This document shows, piece by piece, positions 1-7,200 of a DNA stretch of 10,098 nucleotides (position 1 is the stretch's first letter; every line of letters starts with the position of its first letter). Source of the stretch: JAWLCG01 sp041687295. Its GTDB lineage: Bacteria > Planctomycetota > Phycisphaerae > SM23-33 > FEN-1343. Both the position numbers and the translations under genes were made by a program. The stretch lies in contig JAWLCG010000172.1 in assembly GCA_041687295.1 (NCBI GenBank), positions 1 through 10,098 on the forward strand, read 5' to 3'. Under the pieces are notes generated by a model that worked only from the letters and a program-made list of their open reading frames with translations, did no database searches and was not told where the DNA came from.

Positions 1-1
1 C

Positions 2-3000
2 GAGGAGGCCCTGGCCCCCTATCGCGATCGGCTGGCGCGGCAGCGGCAGCGCGTGCCGGAGCTTTCGGGCGTGGCCGAGGCCCGCGAGGTCGCCGCCGAG
101 CTGGAGGCCGCCGCCGGCGAGCTGGAGATGCTCACCGAGATCGTCAGCGACCTCAAAATCGCCGACGCCGCCCAGACCACCGCCATCATCGACGCCATCA
201 GCACCGTCTACGCCACGCTCAACGAGGTCCGTAGCGGCCTGCGGGCCCGCACGCAGGAGCTGGCGGGCCTGGAGGGGCGCAGCGAGTTCGCCGCCCAGAT
301 CAAGCTGATCGACCAGTCGGCCGTCAACTACCTCGACGTGTGCGACACGCCCGAGAAGTGCGAGGAATACCTCACCAAGCTGCTGGTGCAGCTGGAGGGG
401 CTCGAGACCCGCTTCGCCGACTTCGACGAGTTCATCCTGCAGCTCACCGAGAAGCGCCAGACGCTCTACGACGCCTTCGAGGGCCGGCGCAACGAGCTGG
501 TCGAGCGCCGCAACCGCCGTGCCGACGCCCTGCTGACGGCTGGCGAGCGGATCCTCAAGGGCATCGCCAGCCGCGCCGCCGCCCTGACGACGCTCAACGA
601 GCTGCACGGCTACTTCGCCAGCGACGCGATGGTCGACCGCCTGCGGCAGACCGTCGAACAGCTGCGCGCCCTGGGCGACACCGTCAAGGCCGAGGACCTC
701 GAGAGCCGCCTCAAGGCCCTGCAGCAGGAGTCGGTCCGCCAGCTCAAGGACCGCCAGGCCCTCTACGATGACGGGCAGGAGACGATCCGCCTGGGCGAGC
801 ACCGCTTCGCCGTCAACCGCCAGCCGCTCGAGCTGACCCTCGTGCCGCGCGACGGGGGGCTGGGCTTCCACCTGACCGGCACGGGCTTCTTCGAGCCCAT
901 CGACGACGCCGAACTGCTGAGCACCCGCGAGGTGTGGGACCTCACCGGCCCGGCCGAGAGCGCGACCGTCTACCGGGCCGAGTACCTCGCCGCCCAGCTC
1001 CGCCGTGAGCTGGCCAGCCAGGGCCCCGCCGCCCTCGAGGCCGTGCGGGCGATGGAGCTCGACGCCCTGGTCGAGCGGGTGCGGGCCTTCATGGCCCCGC
1101 GCTACGCCGAGGGCTACCTCAAGGGCGTGCATGACCGCGACGGGGCGCGCATCCTCCAGGCGTTGCTGGCGCTGGAGGCGTCGGCCGAGCGGCTGCGGTT
1201 CCCGGCCGCCGCCCGGGCGCTGGCGGTGCTCGCCTGGCAGGCGGGCTGCGACGAGCCGGCCCGGCAGCGGCTGGCGGCGAGGCTGGCGGGCCTGGGGCCG
1301 ATGCGTCGGCTCTTCGAGGCTCCGCCGGCCTCGGCCGGCTACGTCGGCGAGCTGCGGGCGTTGATCGAGCGCTTCGTCGAGACGGCGGGCCTGTTCGAGG
1401 CGGGCCTGGCCCCACTGGCGGCGGAGTACCTGTTCGAGGAGCTCTCGGCCTCGATCGAGCCGAGCTTCGTGCTGGCCCAGGAGACCCACCGCCGGGCGGG
1501 CGACTTCGAGGCCCACATCCGCCACCGCCACGCCGACGACGATCTGCGGGCCGTCCGGCTGAGCCTGACCGCCGACCCGGCCGGGGCTTTTCGCGTCGCC
1601 CGCGACTGGGCCAACGCCTGGCTGACCGGCGAGCACGCCGAGGCCGGCCCCGACGGAACGCTGGACGAGCTGGCCCTGCGCCTGGCGATGCCAGAGCTGA
1701 GCTGGCGCGTCTGCGAGGGGGCCGTCGCCGCCGAGCTGGATGCCCTGGCCGGCGACCACCCGCTCCTGGCCGGCGGGCGCTATCGGCTGGTGCTGCCGGA
1801 GTTCCTCCAGCGCCTGCACGACCACGAGACCCGCATCGTGCCCCTGTACCAGCGTTACGGCCAGCGGAAGAAGGCCCTGATCGACGCCTTCACCCGCCGA
1901 CGCCGCCTGGAGGAGTTCCGCCCACGGGTGCTGACGACCTTCGTCCGCAATCGCCTGATCGACTCGGTCTACCTGCCGCTGCTGGGCGACAACCTGGCCC
2001 GGCAGATCGGCTCGGCGGGCACCACCAAACGCACCGACCGCCAGGGCCTGCTGCTGCTGACCAGCCCGCCGGGGTACGGCAAGACCACGCTGATGGAGTA
2101 CCTGGCCAACCGCCTGGGCCTGACGTTCGTCAAGGTCAACGGCCCGGCCATCGGCCATCGCGTCACGTCGCTGGACCCGGCCGAGGCCCCCAACGCCGCC
2201 GCCCGCGAGGAGCTCGAGAAGCTCAACCTCTCCTTCGAGATGGGCGACAACGTGATGATCTACCTCGACGACATCCAGCACTGCCACCCCGAGCTGCTGC
2301 AGAAGTTCATCCCCCTGTGCGACGCCCAGCGGCGGATCGAGGGCGTCTGCCGCGGCCAGAGCCGCACCTACGACCTCCGCGGCAAACGGGTGTGCGTGGT
2401 GATGGCGGGCAACCCCTACACCGAGAGCGGCGAGGCCTTTCGCATCCCGGACATGCTGGCCAACCGAGCCGACACGTACAACATCGGCGACATCGTGGGC
2501 GATAACGCCGAGGCCTTCGCCGACAGCTACATCGAGAACTGCCTGACCAGCAACCCCGCCCTGCAGGGCCTGGCCGCCCGCAGCGGGGCCGACGTGCGGG
2601 CCATGATGACCCTCGCCCGCACCGGCCAGCGCGAGGGCCTGGAGTTCGAGGGCCAGTACAGCCCCGACGAGATCAACGACTGCGTCTCGGTGCTCCGCAA
2701 GCTCTTCACCGTCCGCGACGTGGTGCTGCGGGTGAACCAGCAGTACATCGCCTCGGCCGGCCAGGCGGCGGAGTACCGCACCGAGCCGCCCTTCCTGCTG
2801 CAGGGCTCGTATCGCAACATGAACCGCATCGCCGCCCGCGTCGTGCCGGTGATGAACGACCAGGAGCTCTGGACGCTGATCCTGTCGGCCTACGAGCAGG
2901 ACGCCCAGACGCTCACCACCGGCTCGGAGGCCAATCGGCTGAAGTTCAAGGAGCTGCTCGAGCGCCTCAGCCCCGAAGAGGCCGACCGCTGGAGCGAGAT

Positions 3001-3469
3001 CAAAAAGACCTTCCAGCGGCGGCAGCTGCTCGGCGGGGCCGGCGACGATCGCATGGGCCAGCTGCTCGGGCAGCTCAACGCCTTCTCGGCCAACCTCGAG
3101 GGCATCCGCGACGTGCTGGCCGGCGGCCTGGCCGGACGCGACGGCGATGGGGACGGAGAGCTGGCGGCCTCGGCCGAGGCCATGCTCGCCCGGCTGGGCG
3201 AGATCCTCCAGACCCTGCGCGATCGGCCCGTCGAGGCCGCCCCAGCCCCCGAGGCCCGGCGGCTCCAGCGAGACACGCACCTGCTGCTGGCGACGCTGGA
3301 GGAACAGTTCGAGGCGATGGAGACCTGGCTGACGCCCGTCGCCCGCACCGACGCCGGCCGACGCGAGTACGCCCGCCAGCTCATCGAGCGATTCGAGCGG
3401 ATGGTGCACGGCTACAGCCACCTGATCGAGGTCCTGCGCCGCCGATCCGACGCCCTGCCCGAAGCGTAG
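2..3469 (+). CDS. Large coiled-coil AAA+ ATPase, 'DNA repair ATPase' / DUF3686 type (5' partial)
   Basis: The frame is open from the first complete codon at position 2, so the GTG at 53 is probably internal and the true start lies upstream. The visible part is 1,155 codons; relatives as I recall them are about 1,600-1,800 residues. The first ~250 codons are charged, Ala/Leu/Glu/Arg-rich and predicted coiled coil. Codons ~267-330 contain LTGTGFFEPIDD followed by VYRAEYLA, which I associate with the DUF3686 family. The ATPase core follows: Walker A SPPGYGKTT (2063-2089, Lys codon 2081), Walker B VMIYLDD (2252-2272), a sensor-1-like Asn in AGNPYTESG (2411) and a candidate arginine finger in LANRAD (2465). 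This resembles MoxR/AAA_5 ATPases. There is no GAFTGA loop or evident helix-turn-helix, so it is not a PspF-like sigma-54 activator. The last ~170 codons are again helical. The gene ends with TAG 11 nt before a PspA-like gene, which suggests a role in membrane stress or remodelling. 'DNA repair' is an inherited family name that nothing here supports. Confidence 0.85.
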   Translation, partial: EEALAPYRDRLARQRQRVPELSGVAEAREVAAELEAAAGELEMLTEIVSDLKIADAAQTTAIIDAISTVYATLNEVRSGLRARTQELAGLEGRSEFAAQIKLIDQSAVNYLDVCDTPEKCEEYLTKLLVQLEGLETRFADFDEFILQLTEKRQTLYDAFEGRRNELVERRNRRADALLTAGERILKGIASRAAALTTLNELHGYFASDAMVDRLRQTVEQLRALGDTVKAEDLESRLKALQQESVRQLKDRQALYDDGQETIRLGEHRFAVNRQPLELTLVPRDGGLGFHLTGTGFFEPIDDAELLSTREVWDLTGPAESATVYRAEYLAAQLRRELASQGPAALEAVRAMELDALVERVRAFMAPRYAEGYLKGVHDRDGARILQALLALEASAERLRFPAAARALAVLAWQAGCDEPARQRLAARLAGLGPMRRLFEAPPASAGYVGELRALIERFVETAGLFEAGLAPLAAEYLFEELSASIEPSFVLAQETHRRAGDFEAHIRHRHADDDLRAVRLSLTADPAGAFRVARDWANAWLTGEHAEAGPDGTLDELALRLAMPELSWRVCEGAVAAELDALAGDHPLLAGGRYRLVLPEFLQRLHDHETRIVPLYQRYGQRKKALIDAFTRRRRLEEFRPRVLTTFVRNRLIDSVYLPLLGDNLARQIGSAGTTKRTDRQGLLLLTSPPGYGKTTLMEYLANRLGLTFVKVNGPAIGHRVTSLDPAEAPNAAAREELEKLNLSFEMGDNVMIYLDDIQHCHPELLQKFIPLCDAQRRIEGVCRGQSRTYDLRGKRVCVVMAGNPYTESGEAFRIPDMLANRADTYNIGDIVGDNAEAFADSYIENCLTSNPALQGLAARSGADVRAMMTLARTGQREGLEFEGQYSPDEINDCVSVLRKLFTVRDVVLRVNQQYIASAGQAAEYRTEPPFLLQGSYRNMNRIAARVVPVMNDQELWTLILSAYEQDAQTLTTGSEANRLKFKELLERLSPEEADRWSEIKKTFQRRQLLGGAGDDRMGQLLGQLNAFSANLEGIRDVLAGGLAGRDGDGDGELAASAEAMLARLGEILQTLRDRPVEAAPAPEARRLQRDTHLLLATLEEQFEAMETWLTPVARTDAGRREYARQLIERFERMVHGYSHLIEVLRRRSDALPEA

Positions 3470-3480
3470 AGTGTGCCGCC

Positions 3481-4107
3481 ATGGGACTGATCCGACGCCT
3501 GGAGCGAATCACGGCGGGCCGACTGGCCGCCTTCCTGCACGCGCAGGAGCGGCCCGAGCTGGCGCTGCCGGGGCTGCTGGCCGAGCTGGACGAAGCCCTC
3601 GCCCAGGCCCGGCGAGCCCAGGCCAAGGCCCACTCGGCCGAGCGGTCGGCCCAGCGGCGGCTCGACGAGCTGACCGGACGGGTCGCCCGGCTGGCGCGCG
3701 GAGCGCAGCTGGCCCTGGAGGCCGGCGACCAGGCCACCGCCCGCCAGGCCCTGACCGCCCAACTCCAGGCCGAGCGCCTCCTGCCGGCCCGGGCCGAGGC
3801 CCTGCAGGCCGCCCAGGCCGCCCTGGCCGACGCCCGCCGCGTCTGCCAGCAGCTCCAAGCGGTTCGCGCGGAGGTGGCCCGTCGGCTGCAGTCGCTGCCA
3901 ACACTGGATAGGGCCATGACTTCCGCCCAGGCCGCCCGCGACGGCGCCGCCCGGGGCCATCGCCTGCTCGACGAGGTCGCCCGCCTGGTCGAGCCGGACC
4001 CCCCATCCCCCCTTGCCCCGCTCGAGGCCCCGGCCGAACGGCTCACCCGCGACGCCGAGATCCAGCGCCGCCTGGCCACGCTACGTAACCGGCTCAAGGA
4101 CCGATAA
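3481..4107 (+). CDS. PspA/IM30 family (ESCRT-III-like) membrane-stress protein
   Basis: This 208-residue protein is almost entirely helical. It opens with a short amphipathic segment (MGLIRRLERITAGRLAAFL) that corresponds to the membrane-binding helix at the start of PspA, IM30/Vipp1 and YjfJ. A long Ala/Arg/Gln-rich coiled-coil hairpin follows (residues ~25-150). Within it, LALEAGDQATARQAL matches the family's 'A-x-GREDLAR-A-L' region between helices. A Pro-rich break (PDPPSPLAPLEAP, ~175-187) precedes a final helix ending LATLRNRLKDR, like the C-terminal 'ELAALKA' helix of many bacterial PspA proteins. PspA proteins (~222 residues) form rods or rings on the inner membrane that stabilise or remodel it under stress. 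The ATG is the first start after the upstream gene's stop. Its Shine-Dalgarno match is weak (only GAG/GTG-type purines 5-12 nt upstream), so translation may be coupled to the ATPase gene. The stop codon lies inside an inverted repeat. The family call rests on pattern recognition, without alignment. Confidence 0.85.
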   Translation: MGLIRRLERITAGRLAAFLHAQERPELALPGLLAELDEALAQARRAQAKAHSAERSAQRRLDELTGRVARLARGAQLALEAGDQATARQALTAQLQAERLLPARAEALQAAQAALADARRVCQQLQAVRAEVARRLQSLPTLDRAMTSAQAARDGAARGHRLLDEVARLVEPDPPSPLAPLEAPAERLTRDAEIQRRLATLRNRLKDR

Positions 4108-4156
4108 CTTAGCTCCGCCGCCCGGGCTGAACTTGACTTGTCGCCGATTTTGCGGC

Positions 4157-4171
4157 TTGGCAGTATTGGCA
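4157..4171 (+). repeat. Short direct repeat TTGGCA-GTA-TTGGCA
   Basis: Two identical hexamers, 4157-4162 and 4166-4171, sit 9 nt apart start to start, inside the interval bounded by the inverted repeat and upstream of the giant gene. A regulator binding site is possible, but repeats this short can arise by chance. Confidence 0.4.
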
Positions 4172-4185
4172 AAGCGCGTTAAGTT
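4157..4185 (+). promoter_or_regulatory. Weak candidate sigma-70-type promoter
   Basis: TTGGCA (4157-4162) resembles a -35 box and is followed after 17 nt by TAAGTT (4180-4185), which matches the TATAAT consensus at only three positions. Spacing is ideal but the -10 is poor and overlaps the right arm of the inverted repeat. A sigma-54 reading of the TTGGCA-TTGGCA segment fails because its GG and GC doublets are 10 nt apart instead of 12. This is tentative. Confidence 0.2.
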
Positions 4186-4272
4186 ATCGTAAACGCTGCT
4201 CTGGGCGGTTCCCCTGTGGCATGTCTTGGACGTACCCGCCTTAGACAGTACACACACTTGGCCGTAGGCAGT

Positions 4273-4277
4273 GGGAG
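4273..4277 (+). promoter_or_regulatory. Ribosome-binding site GGGAG of the giant surface-protein gene
   Basis: GGGAG ends 6 nt before the ATG at 4284, a good Shine-Dalgarno sequence and spacing. Together with the in-frame TAG at 4242-4244 and the conserved N-terminal motif just after the ATG, it fixes the start. Confidence 0.75.
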
Positions 4278-4283
4278 AATACC

Positions 4284-7200
4284 ATGGCGTCTCGCCCGAC
4301 CGCGGATCTCTGGAACGAGCCCGTTTCCCTCGAGTCTCTGGAGCAGCGGCTGCTGCTGTCGACCGTCACCCTCATCGAGTCCAATGCCGTCGCACGCTAC
4401 CTGGTGCCCACCAGTAGCAGCGTCGATGCGGTATGGCGTGAGGTCGGCTTCAACGACTCCGGATGGAGCGCTGGCCCGCAGGGCATCGGCTACGACACGG
4501 GCACGGATTACGACCCGATGATCGGTACCGACGTGCAGGCCCTGATGTACAACAGGGCATCCACCTGCTACATCCGCATCCCCTTCACGATCGAGAACCC
4601 CTCGGACGTCATCTCGCTGTCGCTGCAGATGCAGATCGACGACGCCTTTGTCGCCTACATCAACGGCCAGGAGGTCGCGCGGAGCGCCCTGGTGCCGGCC
4701 GTGCTGGCCTGGAACTCCGAGGCGACAAACTGGTCGCCCGAGCCCGGGCCGGACACCTGGACCCCCTTCGACGTCAACAGCGCCCTGAGTTCGCTGCTGA
4801 CCGGCACGAATATCCTGGCCATTCACGGCATGAACGACCGGCCGAGCAGTTCGGACCTGCTGGTGCGCGCGACGCTCTCGGCGGAGATCGACGATTCGAC
4901 CTTCGGCGTCGCCAGCACCACGCCGGCCAGCGAGGCCTACGTCGGCTCGTCCCCGGCGACCTTCACCGTCAACTTCGAGCTGCCGATCGACCCGGCCTCG
5001 CTGCAGGCGAGCGACCTGAAGGTCGACGGCATCTCGGCCACAGGCTTCACCGTCGTCGACGCCGACACCGTCGCCTTCACGTTGCCCACCCTGGCCCCCG
5101 GCCCGCACACAGTGACGATGGAGGCCAACAGCGTCACCTCGACCACCGGCCGACAGCTCGTGCCCTTCACCAGCGACTTCACCGTCGTCGACGTGCCCGA
5201 GATCGTCATCGCCAACGCCACCGACGTGCGCGTCACCACCGCCACGGTCGGCGCGGAGATCACCTACACCGGCTTCGAGGAGTCGCACGTCCTGCTGTTC
5301 TGGGGCGACCAGGACGCCGGCCAGGGCGGCAGCTGGGACAACTTCGTCGACCTCGGCCAGCACGGCTACGGCGAGATCACCCACACGCTGACCGACCTGA
5401 CCCCCGGGACGACCTACTACTACCGCATGGTCGCCACCAACAGCGCCGGCGCGAGCTGGACGGCCTCCCGTAGCTTCGCCACCGCCGAGGCCATGGTCGC
5501 CACCGTCGCCACGCTCGAGCCCAGCCGCTTCCTGAGCAGCTCGGCCCAGCTCAACGGCGAGGTGATCGACACCGGCGGGCAGTCCCCCATCATCCACATT
5601 GTCTGGGGCGGCACCGACGGTGGGACCAACCCCGCCAACTGGGACAACGACGTCACCCTCGGCCGGGTGGATGGGGGCACCTTCTCCACCATCGCCGAGG
5701 GCCTCGTCAGCGGCCAGACCTATTACTATAGTGTCTACGCCGTCAACGACTCGGGTACCAGCTGGGCCCCTGTCGCCCAGACCTTCGAGGCCCGCGACAA
5801 CCTGCCGCTCATCACGGAGTTCATGGCCTCCAACGCCAGCCGACTGGCCGACCAGGACGGCGACTACTCCGACTGGATCGAGTTGTACAACCCCGCCGAG
5901 GTGGCCGTCAATCTCGACGGCTGGTACCTCACCGACAACGCCGGCAACCTCACCAAGTGGCGCCTGCCCGCCGTCACGCTGGGGGCCGGCGAGTACCTGG
6001 TGATCTTCGCCAGCAGCAAGGATCGCGCCGTTGCCGGCCAGCAGCTGCACACCAACTTCAGCCTCTCGGCGATGGGCGAGTACCTCGCCCTGGTCGAGCC
6101 CGACGGCGAGACGGTCGTCCACGACTACACCTTCGGCCAGCAGTACTCCAACGTCAGCTACGGTCTGACGGATGACCTGTCGGCCGAGCGGTTCTTCGTC
6201 ACCCCCACCCCCGGCGCCGTCAACGGCACCGGCGTGGCGGACCTGGGCCCGATCATCGAGAACGTCAGCCATGGGCCCCACGTGCCCGGCGAGCACGACG
6301 ACATCGTCGTGACCGTCCAGGTCTCGCCGCAGTTCTACGACGTGACCACCGTGACGCTTCGCTACCGCGTGATGTACGGAGCCGAGGTCAGCGTGCAGAT
6401 GCACGACGACGGCCTGCACGGCGACGGACTGGCCGGCGACGGCGTGTACGGCGCGACGATCCCCGCCTCGGCCTCGCAGGCCGGCCAGATGGTCCGCTAC
6501 TACGTCACCGCCACCGACGCCCAGGGCAGCAACTCCCGGTTCCCGCTCTACGCCAGCCCGACCAACAGCGAGCAGTACCTCGGCACCGTCATCGCCCCCG
6601 ACAGCATCGACAGCAACCTGCCGGTGCTGCACTGGTTCGTGCAGAACGCCTCGGCCGCCAACACCCGCACGGGCACCCGCGCGTCGGTCTACTACAACGG
6701 CGAGTTCTACGACAACGTCTTCGTCCGCGTCCGCGGCGGCTCGACCGCCGGCCAGCCCAACCCCAACCACAAGTTCGAGTTCAACCCGGGCCACCACTTC
6801 CTGTACGACCCCAACGAGCGCCGCGTCGACGAGTTCAACCTCAACTCGAACGTCTCGGACAAGAGCTGGATGCGCCAGTGGCTCAGTTGGAAGCTCTTCG
6901 AGGAGGCCGGCTTCCCGACCCATGAAGTGTTCATGATGCGGGTCCAGCAGAACAACACCTTCTACGCCGTCAACACCTGGATCGAGCAGCCCGACTGGCG
7001 GATGCTCGATCGGCTGGGCCTCAACACCGACGCCGCCCTGTTCAAGGTCGTCGGCAACGGCAACGGCCTGCAGGCCAGCCTCGTCGCCAGCAAGAGCGGC
7101 ATCGAGCAGAAGTACGGCGACGAAACCGACTGGAACCGCCTCTACACCCTCGCCAGCAGCGCCACGGCCTGGGGCGGCACCGGGGAGCGGTTCTACTACG

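Larger units (their letters stand above)
4102..4189. repeat. Perfect 10-bp inverted repeat spanning the end of the PspA-like gene
   Basis: CGATAACTTA at 4102-4111 is the exact reverse complement of TAAGTTATCG at 4180-4189, with 68 nt between the arms. Reading inward as RNA, the stem extends by a G-U and a C-G pair (4112-4113 with 4178-4179), giving 12 pairs. The left arm contains the last Arg codon and the TAA stop of the PspA-like gene. The arms are AT-rich in a strongly GC-rich region. The interior has a small hairpin (GCCG 4143-4146 with CGGC 4153-4156) and the palindrome GCCCGGGC (4120-4127). It could be a structured 3' end or terminator-like fold, a pair of operator half-sites, or the ends of a very small palindromic element. 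There is no T-run after the right arm, so it is not a classic intrinsic terminator. Confidence 0.6.
4108..4283 (+). other. 176-nt non-coding gap and presumed leader of the giant surface-protein gene
   Basis: I find no coding frame here. The gap holds the inner part of the inverted repeat, a TTGGCA direct repeat and, further down, small imperfect stems (TGTCT 4222-4226 with AGACA 4243-4247; GGCGG 4204-4208 with CCGCC 4236-4240). The two stems overlap, so they would be mutually exclusive folds. An in-frame TAG at 4242-4244 rules out a longer N-terminus for the downstream gene. I do not recognise a known riboswitch. The gap is long enough for a separate promoter, which supports treating the downstream gene as its own transcription unit. 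Confidence 0.6.

Noticed and set aside
53..55. GTG at 53 as the start of the ATPase gene
   Set aside because: The frame is open to the left edge, the upstream codons have the same composition and helical character, and the protein would be much shorter than relatives. It is more likely an internal Val.
2063..2089. PspF-like transcriptional activator identity for the ATPase beside the PspA-like gene
   Set aside because: There is no GAFTGA loop between Walker A and Walker B and no C-terminal helix-turn-helix. The core resembles MoxR/AAA_5 ATPases instead.
4157..4171. Sigma-54 promoter (-24/-12)
   Set aside because: TTGGCA followed by TTGGCA superficially looks right, but the GG and GC doublets are 10 nt apart and the -12 TTGC element is not at the required spacing.
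3381..4172. Minus-strand and alternative + strand frames over the PspA-like gene
   Set aside because: They encode Arg/Ala/Ser/Pro-rich sequence typical of GC-rich shadow frames. The PspA-like frame has the expected amphipathic start, helical hairpin and C-terminal helix.
4102..4195. Intrinsic terminator after the PspA-like gene
   Set aside because: The arms are 68 nt apart, the stem is AT-rich and no T-run follows, so it does not fit a rho-independent terminator.
4463..5473. A 336-codon + strand frame inside the giant gene
   Set aside because: Its product is Arg/His/Gly/Pro-rich with no domain match and it overlaps the Ig-like and FN3-like modules of the well-supported frame. The other + strand frames at 7313-8527 and 8927-9751 are rejected for the same reason.
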